This document shows, one piece after another, positions 1 to 5,771 of a DNA stretch of 5,771 nucleotides. Every line of letters begins with the position of its first letter. The first letter of the stretch is position 1. The notes under the pieces are model-generated. The model ran no database searches. It saw only the letters and a program-made list of their open reading frames with translations, and was not told the origin of the DNA. The DNA comes from Desulfobacterales bacterium (GTDB lineage Bacteria; Desulfobacterota; Desulfobacteria; Desulfobacterales; JAUCGF01). The stretch is from the NCBI GenBank assembly GCA_029940345.1, contig JAOZRC010000378.1, positions 1-5,771 on the forward strand. The letters are read 5' to 3'. A program made the position numbers and the translations under genes.

Positions 1-47
1 ACCAAAAAAGGCTTGACATTAATAACAGTCGCTACGTCTGTCCCGCC
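1..47. other. Non-coding 3' flank of the soluble hybrid kinase gene
   Basis: This short stretch follows the TAA stop (48-50) of the minus-strand kinase gene. On the minus strand it ends in a run of six T near 4-9, but I see no GC-rich stem before it, so I do not call a terminator. On the plus strand there is a perfect TTGACA at 13-18 with no matching -10 box at normal spacing. No gene is supported here within the window. Confidence 0.5.
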
Positions 48-2342
48 TTATGTGGTAGCCTCATTTTCCTCAAACAATTCCTGGATGATATCGAAACGAT
101 AATTTTTGATCAAGCCGGCCAGGGCGTTAGCCAACGGTTCATCGTGTTCCCTGATACGGTCGATAACCGCGTTCGAGCGTTTTGGGTCAGTCCTTTCCGC
201 CGAGTCCTTCAAAGCGATGGGCAACTCTTCGGGCAAGGCTTTCATTCTTTCGGAAGTGAGGATGTTTTTGTCAGCATCTTCGTCCCTGACGAAGTCGGTT
301 TCAAGGCTTTCTTCATAAACGAAACGTACCCCGAGATGCTTTGTCATCAGCTCAAACAATTCGGATTCATAAAAGGGCTTGCACAGGTATCCACTGAAAC
401 CCGCCGCCATGGCGGCATCACGACTTGCATGGTAAGCGTTGGCGGTAATGGCAATGATGACGGTGTCAGGATTTTCAGACCCTGATCCCCGGTCAGTAAA
501 GCCAGATTCCCGCTTCCTGATCACTTTTACGGCTTCGCGGCCGTCCATGACCGGCATGCGTATATCCATACATATCAGGTGCGGCCGGCACTCCTCCCAT
601 ATCTCAATCGCTTCACGTCCGTTTGCGGCTTCCCTCAGTTCAAAATCGAACCGATTCAATAATTTGACAAGGAGTCGGCGGATTACCTTTTCGTCATCCA
701 CGATCAAAATCCGATAACGGGGTTGATTCGGTTCAAGGGCGATGACTTTCCGAGCCGGTTTTCCAGTTTCCAAATCGGAGGCGTCAGCCGCGCCTGCCTG
801 AATTTGAAATGTAAACGTGGTCCCGCGCCCGACTGCGCTCTCAACCGATATCTCTCCGCCCATCAGTTGGACAAATCTCTTGCTGACAGCCAGTCCCAAG
901 CCGGTCCCTTTATGCGATTCCCGCCCGATTTGGGTCTGTACAAAAGCTTCAAAAAGATTATTTAATTCATCGGGATCAATGCCGGGGCCGGTATCCTCCA
1001 TCTCAAAGGTCAGCGAGACGTCCGAGTCAGAATAAATTAAAGAGGTCTTCTTTACTCGTACAGTGACTCCGCCTTCTTTCGTAAACCTTATCGCGTTGTT
1101 AAGCAGGTTGATCAGGGTCTGCCGCAGTTTCACTTCATCCGTCCGTATATAGCGAGGTACATCCGGGGTGCGCTCGAAACGCAGTTCAAGTCCTTTATCA
1201 TTTGTATGCAACCGGAACATATTTTCCATCTGCTCCAGCAAATTATAGAGATCAAAATTGGTTTCATTGAGTGCGGTGCGTCCTGATTCGATCTTTGACA
1301 AATTCAGCACCTGGTTGATCAGCTTCAGCAGGTGCGCCCCGCTGCGTTGGATGGTTTTCAGATTCTCAAGTTGTTCAGGTTCGAGATTGGTGCTGTGCCC
1401 AAGCAGTTGGGAAAAGCCCAAAATCGCGTTGAGCGGGGTGCGCAATTCATGGCTCATGTTGGCAATAAAGGTGCTTTTGGCCCGGTTGGCGGCTTCGGCG
1501 GCTTCCTTGGCTGTTTTCAGTTCTTCCTCTGTCCGTATGCGTTCGGTGATATCATTGAAGATCATTCCAAGCCCTTTTCCAACTCTGAAAGCCCTGATCG
1601 AAAGATGCCTTGCACCGAATTTTTCATGAGGAATGATATCATAAAAGTGAAAAGGGTGGCCGGTTTTTATAACATCCCGATATTTATCATATCGGCCTGT
1701 TTCTTTCAAACCGGGTGATATTTCAAGAATATTCAGGCCAATAATTTTCTTTTTAATCGTTCCCTCCGGGAATACCTTCAAACCCACTTTATTGATTTCA
1801 ACCATATTCAATTCTGAATCAAACAATACACAGCCTTCGGTGGCGGACTCGATGAAACCAGTAAATTTCCTTTCGCTTTCCTGAAGATTTTCCTCGATCT
1901 GCTTGCGTTCCTCGATTTCCTCCTGCAATTGCCGGTTGTTTTCCACAAGCGCTTTTTTCTGCTGGTCGAGTTGCACGAAAACCCTGACTTTGCTCAAAAG
2001 CATGTCCGTATCGACGGGTTTCACTATGTAATCAACCGCACCCGTTCGATACCCTTTAAACAAGGAATCGTACTCCTTATAAACTCCGGTTAAGAAAATA
2101 AGGGGGACGTGTTTGGTTTCATCCCTGACACGCAATATTTCCGCCAGCTCGAATCCGTCCATCCCCGGCATGTTGACGTCCAGAATCATAAGGGCAAAAT
2201 CATGATGCAAGGTGGCTTTCAATGCCTCGTTGCCGTTGGCGGCCTTTATGATTCCCACACCCTCATCTTTCAATAATTCCTCCAGAGCATATAGATTTTC
2301 CGGAAGGTCATCGACAATCAGCAGTTTTGATTTTTCTAGCAT
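48..2342 (-). CDS. Soluble hybrid histidine kinase, REC-PAS-HisKA-HATPase-REC with helical C-terminal tail
   Basis: A 764-residue cytoplasmic two-component kinase with no signal peptide or membrane segment. An N-terminal receiver (about 4-122) shows acidic pair D11/D12, phospho-acceptor D55, T85 and K108. A charged coiled-coil linker (about 124-156) leads to a PAS domain (about 157-268) ending in the typical NDITERI. The HisKA domain has H298 in SHELRTP. The ATPase domain shows N416 in the N box, D450 in DTGPGI and the glycine-rich GTGLGLAVS at 479-487. A second receiver (about 543-668) has D549/D550, D593, T633 and K655. All core catalytic residues are present, so it should autophosphorylate H298 and pass the group to D593. 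Residues about 693-758 form a further helical module without a canonical HPt motif. The ATG start is fixed by AAGGAGG five bases upstream. It lies 112 bp after the membrane kinase gene and is probably co-transcribed; its N-terminal receiver could take phosphoryl groups from that partner (inference). The signal and output are unknown. Confidence 0.95.
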   Translation of the reverse strand: MLEKSKLLIVDDLPENLYALEELLKDEGVGIIKAANGNEALKATLHHDFALMILDVNMPGMDGFELAEILRVRDETKHVPLIFLTGVYKEYDSLFKGYRTGAVDYIVKPVDTDMLLSKVRVFVQLDQQKKALVENNRQLQEEIEERKQIEENLQESERKFTGFIESATEGCVLFDSELNMVEINKVGLKVFPEGTIKKKIIGLNILEISPGLKETGRYDKYRDVIKTGHPFHFYDIIPHEKFGARHLSIRAFRVGKGLGMIFNDITERIRTEEELKTAKEAAEAANRAKSTFIANMSHELRTPLNAILGFSQLLGHSTNLEPEQLENLKTIQRSGAHLLKLINQVLNLSKIESGRTALNETNFDLYNLLEQMENMFRLHTNDKGLELRFERTPDVPRYIRTDEVKLRQTLINLLNNAIRFTKEGGVTVRVKKTSLIYSDSDVSLTFEMEDTGPGIDPDELNNLFEAFVQTQIGRESHKGTGLGLAVSKRFVQLMGGEISVESAVGRGTTFTFQIQAGAADASDLETGKPARKVIALEPNQPRYRILIVDDEKVIRRLLVKLLNRFDFELREAANGREAIEIWEECRPHLICMDIRMPVMDGREAVKVIRKRESGFTDRGSGSENPDTVIIAITANAYHASRDAAMAAGFSGYLCKPFYESELFELMTKHLGVRFVYEESLETDFVRDEDADKNILTSERMKALPEELPIALKDSAERTDPKRSNAVIDRIREHDEPLANALAGLIKNYRFDIIQELFEENEATT

Positions 2343-2347
2343 GGCAG

Positions 2348-2354
2348 CCTCCTT
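2348..2354 (-). promoter_or_regulatory. Strong ribosome binding site of the soluble kinase gene
   Basis: The minus strand reads AAGGAGG followed by a five-base spacer CTGCC and then ATG. This near-complete Shine-Dalgarno sequence decides the start at 2342. It lies outside the palindromic repeat, so translation of the second kinase does not depend on the repeat being unfolded. Confidence 0.85.
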
Positions 2355-2386
2355 AAACGGCTTGGGATTTGCATTTTAGCCAGTCG

Positions 2387-2454
2387 GTCGGGTTAGCGAA
2401 GCGTAACCCGACAAAAGCCGGTTTTAACGTCGGGTTACGCTTCGCTAACCCGAT
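2387..2454. repeat. Perfect inverted repeat of two 24-bp palindrome-like arms between the kinase genes
   Basis: The arm at 2388-2411 and the arm at 2430-2453 are exact reverse complements over 24 bp, extended to 25 bp by C2412 pairing with G2429. The loop (2413-2428) contains AAAAGCCGGTTTT, itself nearly palindromic with one extra G. Each arm can also fold alone: its outer eight bases TCGGGTTA pair with the closing TAACCCGA, and the centre contains GCGAAGC on one strand, a sequence known to form a very stable mini-hairpin with a GAA loop, leaving one G bulged. The repeat begins one base after the TAG stop (2455-2457) of the membrane kinase gene. No T-run follows it on either strand, so it does not look like an intrinsic terminator. 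It fits a REP-like dispersed intergenic palindrome that could protect the upstream mRNA end or uncouple expression of the two kinases (inference). Confidence 0.9.
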
Positions 2455-5241
2455 CTACATATACAACCAGTTTTGCATTTTCAATATCAGCCGGTTGATA
2501 TCCACCGGTTTGGTGATATAATCGTTGGCGCCGGCTTCGATGCATTCGGTGTGGTCTTCCGGAATGGCCCTGGCGGTCAGGGCAATGATGGGCAGTTTTT
2601 CGAAGCGCGCCTGTTTCCTGATCCTCCGCATGGTCTCATAGCCGTCCATGACCGGCATCATAATGTCCATCAAGACAAGTTCAAAATCCGCTTGTTTTTC
2701 CAATAACTCAAGGGCCGTTAAGCCGTCATCAGCAATCTCCGTTATAATTCCGATTTCTCTCAACGCTTGCGACAACGCGAAGGCGCTCTTCATGTCATCC
2801 TCCACCAGCAGGATTTTTTTATCCTTGAGCTGTGATTCCATGTCATAAAGTTTCCTGTTTTTATTTTGCTTGTGGGGCGGCAAGCCGCTCTTCACTCGTT
2901 CGAGCGGGGCTCGGTCCAAAGCTTTCACAGATAAACATACTGTAAATGTCGAGCCTCCGGGACGCTCGTCTGTTGCCTCCCGGCTTGAAAGTTGAATCTC
3001 GCCCCCCAGCAAAGCGGCCAGTTCACTGGAGATGGAAAGCCCCAGCCCGGTTCCGCCGTATTTTCTTGAAATGCTCCCATCGCCCTGTTGAAAGGCGTTA
3101 AAGATGATCTTTTGTTTTTCAGGCGGAATTCCGATTCCGGTGTCAGTGACAGAGATCATTATGGTATTTTCGGGTTTCAAACCGCTTCGCGCAAGGTCGG
3201 AATCGCCGGGGGCCTTTTTAAAATTCAACGTAATGCGGCCTTTTTCGGTGAATTTGACGGCGTTTGAAATAAAATTTCTCAGGATTTGCTCCACCCGGTG
3301 TTTGTCTGTGAAAATCAAATCCGGAGTGTCTTTGGCAATAGCCACGGCCCATTCCAGCCCCTTGTCTTCCGCCATGCTCTTGAAACCGCCGGTGATTCCA
3401 TCCGCAATGGCCTTTGTTTTCACTTTTTTCAAATCAACATGCACTCGGCCCGCTTCAACCCTGGAAAGGTCGAGGAGATCGTTGATCAGTTCGAGAAGTT
3501 CTTTTCCTCCCTTGTAAATGGTTTGCACGGATTCGACCTGGTTTTCCGTCAGGTTTCCATCCCTGTTTTTTGATAGCCCCTGGGATAGAATCAGCATGCT
3601 GTTTAAAGGGTTTCGTATCTCGTGAGACATGTTGGCCAGGAATTCCGATTTGTATTTTCCGGATAATTCCAGTTCTTTTGCTTTTTGGGCAATCTCCCCG
3701 GCATTGCGCTCGATTTCTCTTTTCTGTTTTTTAAGCAGCTTGGTTTGAGTTTGCAGGTCTTCGTTCGATTGTCTTAATTTCTCAGACTGCGCCTCGAGTT
3801 CCACGCCCTGGCGTAAGGTTTCATTCAACAGTTGTTTCAATTTTGCATTTGTCCGAACAAAATTGAAACTAATGGCAATACCTTCCATAGATAACCTCAA
3901 TAATTCCATCTCGGCTTCGGAAAATTCCCTGAAGGCGCCAAGCTCAATGACTCCGATAAGCCTGTCATCGAAAATAAAGGGTGCAACCACGGCATGACGG
4001 GGGAGCGCGTCTCCCATGGATGACCCGATGCGCATGTAATTAGCGGGCAGGTTTTTTACGGAAATCAATTTTTTTTCACAGGCCGCCTGGCCAATCAAAC
4101 CTTCGCCTGTTTCGATGCGTTTCTCGAAATCCGCCGGTTTCTTAAAGGCATAACCACGGAGAAACCTGAGGCCGCCGTTTTCTTCTTCCGCAACATAGAG
4201 AGCGCCAACCTGCGCATCAAGGCGATCGGCCAGAAAAGTGATGACGTTTTCCGCCAGTTCCGTCTCGCTCAACTCTCCCCGCATCTTCTCGTTCAACAGA
4301 TTCATCCCGGTCTTGAGCCAATCCTCTCTCTTGTTTTTCTCCACAGCGGTGCGCAGGGATTCGGTCATTTTCTGCATGGCAATACCCAACACGTCCTTTT
4401 CGGAACGCAGCGCAATATTTATGCTGTAATCTCCCGTGGCGATGACATCCGCCTGCCTGGCAAACCCGGCAAAGTTATCCACCATTTGATTCACTGATTC
4501 CGACAATTCGGCTATTTCATCATTTCTCCTGATGACTATTTTTTGATCAAGGCGGCCATTGGCAATATTCTTAACGATGTCAATGATCTCGTAGACTGGC
4601 AAAGTGATACTCCTGGTAATAAAAAATGCTATGACAAGACCTGCTATTAAAATTATTGCCAGAATAATGACCATGTTGCGGATAACCCGAGTCCGCGTTG
4701 ATTTGGCATCGCTAAAAAAAGCGTCGGCCTGGTTGCTTGCCAACTCAGTCATAACCTGAATTTTATTATGCATGAAATCCACATGTCTGGCGGCCTTGCC
4801 TTTGGTTATCCCGGCAGCCCTGTCTTTTTCACCTCTCAGGCTTAACTGGATGACCTCGTCCCGAATAATTTTCCAATCAGAAAACGCCTGGTGTGCATTT
4901 TTAACATCGCGTTGATTTCCTAAAAACCGTTCAAAAACAGTATCAAAGGATTTAAAGACCGCCTTTTCGTAGTCATCCACAATTCTGGCGGTTTTTTTTA
5001 CTTCTTCCGTATCACCGGCTAAAGCGACATCTTTCATGGAACGATGCATGGCATTTATGTTTGTCTTGACATCTCTCACCGCATTACTTACCGTCAGTGG
5101 ATAATGATACATTTTAGAAGTCAGATTAGCGAGTTTAAGCATTCCCAAAATAGCCGTAACACCCATGGCCACTGTAAGAAGCATCACTAATCCGAACCCC
5201 AAATATAAACGGGAACCGATTCTCAGGTTTCCTATTTTCAT
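2455..5241 (-). CDS. Membrane-bound hybrid histidine kinase, 4HB sensor-HAMP-GAF-HisKA-HATPase-REC
   Basis: A 928-residue inner-membrane sensor kinase. A membrane segment (about 12-37) and a second one (about 188-208) bracket a helical extracytoplasmic region of about 150 residues that resembles the 4HB_MCP sensor fold, with a conserved-looking MHRSMKD at 65-71. A HAMP domain follows (about 209-262), then a second HAMP-like unit (about 263-305), a GAF domain (about 313-463) and a long charged coiled coil (about 465-528). HisKA has H540 in SHEIRNP, where N544 satisfies the usual T/N position. The ATPase domain has N660, D700 in DTGIGIP and GGTGLGLSIS at 729-738. The C-terminal receiver (about 808-924) has D815/D816, phospho-acceptor D859, T889 and K911. 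The start at 5241 is chosen because AGGAG lies seven bases upstream and the protein then opens with MKIGNLRIGSRL, typical of this sensor class; an in-frame ATG at 5280 would add 13 polar residues and has no good ribosome site. The ligand is unknown. Its receiver lacks an attached output domain, so it probably signals to a separate partner. Confidence 0.95.
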   Translation of the reverse strand: MKIGNLRIGSRLYLGFGLVMLLTVAMGVTAILGMLKLANLTSKMYHYPLTVSNAVRDVKTNINAMHRSMKDVALAGDTEEVKKTARIVDDYEKAVFKSFDTVFERFLGNQRDVKNAHQAFSDWKIIRDEVIQLSLRGEKDRAAGITKGKAARHVDFMHNKIQVMTELASNQADAFFSDAKSTRTRVIRNMVIILAIILIAGLVIAFFITRSITLPVYEIIDIVKNIANGRLDQKIVIRRNDEIAELSESVNQMVDNFAGFARQADVIATGDYSINIALRSEKDVLGIAMQKMTESLRTAVEKNKREDWLKTGMNLLNEKMRGELSETELAENVITFLADRLDAQVGALYVAEEENGGLRFLRGYAFKKPADFEKRIETGEGLIGQAACEKKLISVKNLPANYMRIGSSMGDALPRHAVVAPFIFDDRLIGVIELGAFREFSEAEMELLRLSMEGIAISFNFVRTNAKLKQLLNETLRQGVELEAQSEKLRQSNEDLQTQTKLLKKQKREIERNAGEIAQKAKELELSGKYKSEFLANMSHEIRNPLNSMLILSQGLSKNRDGNLTENQVESVQTIYKGGKELLELINDLLDLSRVEAGRVHVDLKKVKTKAIADGITGGFKSMAEDKGLEWAVAIAKDTPDLIFTDKHRVEQILRNFISNAVKFTEKGRITLNFKKAPGDSDLARSGLKPENTIMISVTDTGIGIPPEKQKIIFNAFQQGDGSISRKYGGTGLGLSISSELAALLGGEIQLSSREATDERPGGSTFTVCLSVKALDRAPLERVKSGLPPHKQNKNRKLYDMESQLKDKKILLVEDDMKSAFALSQALREIGIITEIADDGLTALELLEKQADFELVLMDIMMPVMDGYETMRRIRKQARFEKLPIIALTARAIPEDHTECIEAGANDYITKPVDINRLILKMQNWLYM

Positions 5242-5248
5242 TTTTCTT

Positions 5249-5253
5249 CTCCT
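5249..5253 (-). promoter_or_regulatory. Ribosome binding site deciding the start of the membrane kinase
   Basis: The minus strand reads AGGAG, then AAGAAAA (seven bases), then ATG at 5241. This supports residue 14 of the longest open frame as the true start. The site lies one base downstream of a 7-bp hairpin, so access to it might be affected by that structure. Confidence 0.8.
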
Positions 5254-5254
5254 A

Positions 5255-5275
5255 TCATGGTGATTGAAACCATGA
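5255..5275. repeat. Short inverted repeat directly upstream of the membrane kinase ribosome site
   Basis: TCATGGT (5255-5261) and ACCATGA (5269-5275) are perfect reverse complements separated by a seven-base loop. In the minus-strand transcript the hairpin ends one base before the AGGAG at 5249-5253. It could be a small 5' UTR hairpin or a dimeric-protein operator; its AT-rich 7-bp stem is weak, so chance cannot be excluded. Confidence 0.55.
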
Positions 5276-5290
5276 ATCATAAATTAAGAC

Positions 5291-5324
5291 CACGAATCAC
5301 ACGAATTACACGAATCACACGAAG
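5291..5324 (+). repeat. Four tandem 9-bp units (CACGAATNA) downstream of the GxxExxY gene
   Basis: Units start at 5291, 5300, 5309 and 5318. Each begins with CACGAA; the first three read CACGAAT followed by CA, TA and CA, and the last ends in CACGAAG. The period is exactly nine. Two more units in the opposite orientation lie at 5756-5771 on the far side of the GxxExxY gene, making the two arrays an inverted pair. The array sits in the 122-bp gap before the membrane kinase gene, followed at 5325 by an A/T homopolymer of nine bases. Confidence 0.9.
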
Positions 5325-5363
5325 TTTTTTTTTCAAATATTGTGTGGTTCATGTTTTTAAAGT

Positions 5364-5738
5364 TCATTTTACAACCCGCTCATATTCCAGTTTTGGATAG
5401 TGCCCAAAATTGATCAACAAGCCGAGTTTGAATTCAGTGGCCGCCAGGTAATTATGAACCTGGGCACGATGTTCATTCGTCAGTTTTGATAACGCTTTGA
5501 TTTCGACAATGATTTTGCCATAACAAATAAAATCGGATATATATGCCTTTTTAAGGGGTTGTTGCTTGTAATGAAGGTTTAACAGAGCTTGAGCCTGAAA
5601 AGGAATCAGTTGAAACGAAAATTCTGTTTCCAAACATTCCTGATACACGGCTTCCATGAATCCGCAGCCCATATTATTATACACTTCAAAACAGGCTCCC
5701 ATAATTTTGTAACTTTCTTCCTTGTAAACAATTGCCAT
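5364..5738 (-). CDS. GxxExxY protein (PDDEXK-like family)
   Basis: A 124-residue small soluble protein, about the usual full length of the GxxExxY family. The name-giving motif is visible as G26-F-M-E29-A-V-Y32, preceded by a helix in which the protein begins. A PD-(D/E)XK-like core follows: D69 in the YISDF strand, then E79 and K81 in VEIKAL, and a helix with Q93 and NYL at 96-98. The ending LGLLINFG is also typical. The fold relation suggests a nuclease-like or nucleic-acid-binding protein, but no activity is established for the family as far as I know. The ATG at 5738 has an AGGA about nine bases upstream (5748-5751). The gene is bounded by inverted CACGAAT-type repeats on both sides and is 122 bp upstream of a kinase gene with no obvious functional link, so it may be a small passenger or mobile unit rather than part of the signalling system (inference). 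Confidence 0.9.
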   Translation of the reverse strand: MAIVYKEESYKIMGACFEVYNNMGCGFMEAVYQECLETEFSFQLIPFQAQALLNLHYKQQPLKKAYISDFICYGKIIVEIKALSKLTNEHRAQVHNYLAATEFKLGLLINFGHYPKLEYERVVK

Positions 5739-5747
5739 CTATATCCA

Positions 5748-5751
5748 TCCT
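5748..5751 (-). promoter_or_regulatory. Likely ribosome binding site of the GxxExxY gene
   Basis: The minus strand reads AGGA nine bases before the ATG at 5738, within AGGATGGA. It is a moderate match and the only purine-rich candidate in the short visible leader. Confidence 0.5.
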
Positions 5752-5755
5752 ATTT

Positions 5756-5771
5756 ATTCGTGTTATTCGTG
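5756..5771 (-). repeat. Two 9-bp-period ATTCGTG units at the window edge, inverted copy of the 5291-5324 array
   Basis: ATTCGTG occurs at 5756-5762 and 5765-5771, again with a period of nine. Read on the minus strand these are CACGAAT units, starting at the window edge and matching 5291-5308 at 16 of 18 positions. The array may continue beyond the window. It lies in the leader of the GxxExxY gene, 17 bases before its start codon. Confidence 0.8.

Noticed and set aside
13..41. Plus-strand promoter with TTGACA at 13-18.
   Set aside because: The sequence 17 bases on reads GTCTGT, not a -10 box, and there is no plus-strand gene downstream.
1258..1718. Plus-strand open frames such as 1258-1629 and 1332-1718.
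   Set aside because: They are antisense to the kinase coding region, with low-complexity serine-rich translations and no family resemblance. The same holds for other plus-strand frames opposite the two kinases.
2387..2454. Intrinsic terminator formed by the 24-bp inverted repeat.
   Set aside because: The stem is strong, but neither strand has a T-run directly after it; the minus strand continues with CCGACTGGC and the plus strand with CTACAT.
5242..5280. Longer N terminus for the membrane kinase starting at the ATG at 5280.
   Set aside because: It adds 13 polar residues before the membrane segment, has no ribosome site upstream, and overlaps the hairpin. The ATG at 5241 has AGGAG at ideal spacing.
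5276..5281. TATGAT on the minus strand as a -10 box for the membrane kinase gene.
   Set aside because: It matches well, but the -35 position falls in the CACGAAT array and reads TCGTGT, so a sigma-70 promoter is not supported by sequence alone.
5291..5324. CRISPR array.
   Set aside because: The units are only nine bases with two-base variable positions; there are no spacers and no cas genes.
5325..5333. Run of nine T on the plus strand as a terminator.
   Set aside because: The preceding CACGAAT units are direct repeats and cannot form a stem, and no plus-strand gene ends here.

Overview
The window carries three genes, all on the minus strand. In transcription order they are a small GxxExxY-family protein (5738 to 5364), a membrane-anchored hybrid histidine kinase (5241 to 2455), and a soluble hybrid histidine kinase with receiver domains at both ends (2342 to 48). 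No rRNA, tRNA, CRISPR array, transposase or integrase gene is visible. The style suggests an environmental Gram-negative bacterium rich in signalling genes: long multi-domain hybrid kinases, a 4HB-MCP-type sensor, a GxxExxY gene and short palindromic intergenic repeats. A Desulfobacterota ('deltaproteobacterial') host would fit, but this is an impression from protein style and not a phylogenetic result.

Region by region: 1-47 is non-coding sequence downstream of the last gene. 48-2342 encodes a 764-residue REC-PAS-HisKA-HATPase-REC protein with an extra helical tail. 2343-2454 is an intergenic gap dominated by a perfect inverted repeat with 24-bp palindrome-like arms; it begins one base after the upstream kinase's stop codon and ends 32 bases before the next gene's strong ribosome binding site. 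2455-5241 encodes a 928-residue kinase with two membrane segments, a four-helix extracytoplasmic sensor, HAMP (apparently two in tandem), GAF, coiled coil, HisKA-HATPase and REC. 5242-5363 holds its leader, a small hairpin, and four copies of a 9-bp unit. 5364-5738 is the GxxExxY gene, and 5756-5771 carries two more copies of the same 9-bp unit in the opposite orientation, so the gene lies between inverted repeats.

The two kinases sit head to tail, each with its own good Shine-Dalgarno site, and all core catalytic residues are present in both. A plausible model (inference) is a branched or serial phosphorelay: the membrane kinase senses outside the membrane and by GAF, and its phosphoryl group may reach the N-terminal receiver of the soluble kinase. 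Neither protein has a recognisable DNA-binding, cyclase or other output domain, and there is no canonical HPt domain, so the final output lies elsewhere. The GxxExxY gene has no evident functional link to the kinases and looks like a repeat-bounded insert upstream of them.

The features most worth a second look are the inverted repeats around the GxxExxY gene, the nested palindrome between the kinase genes, and the helical C-terminal tail of the soluble kinase.
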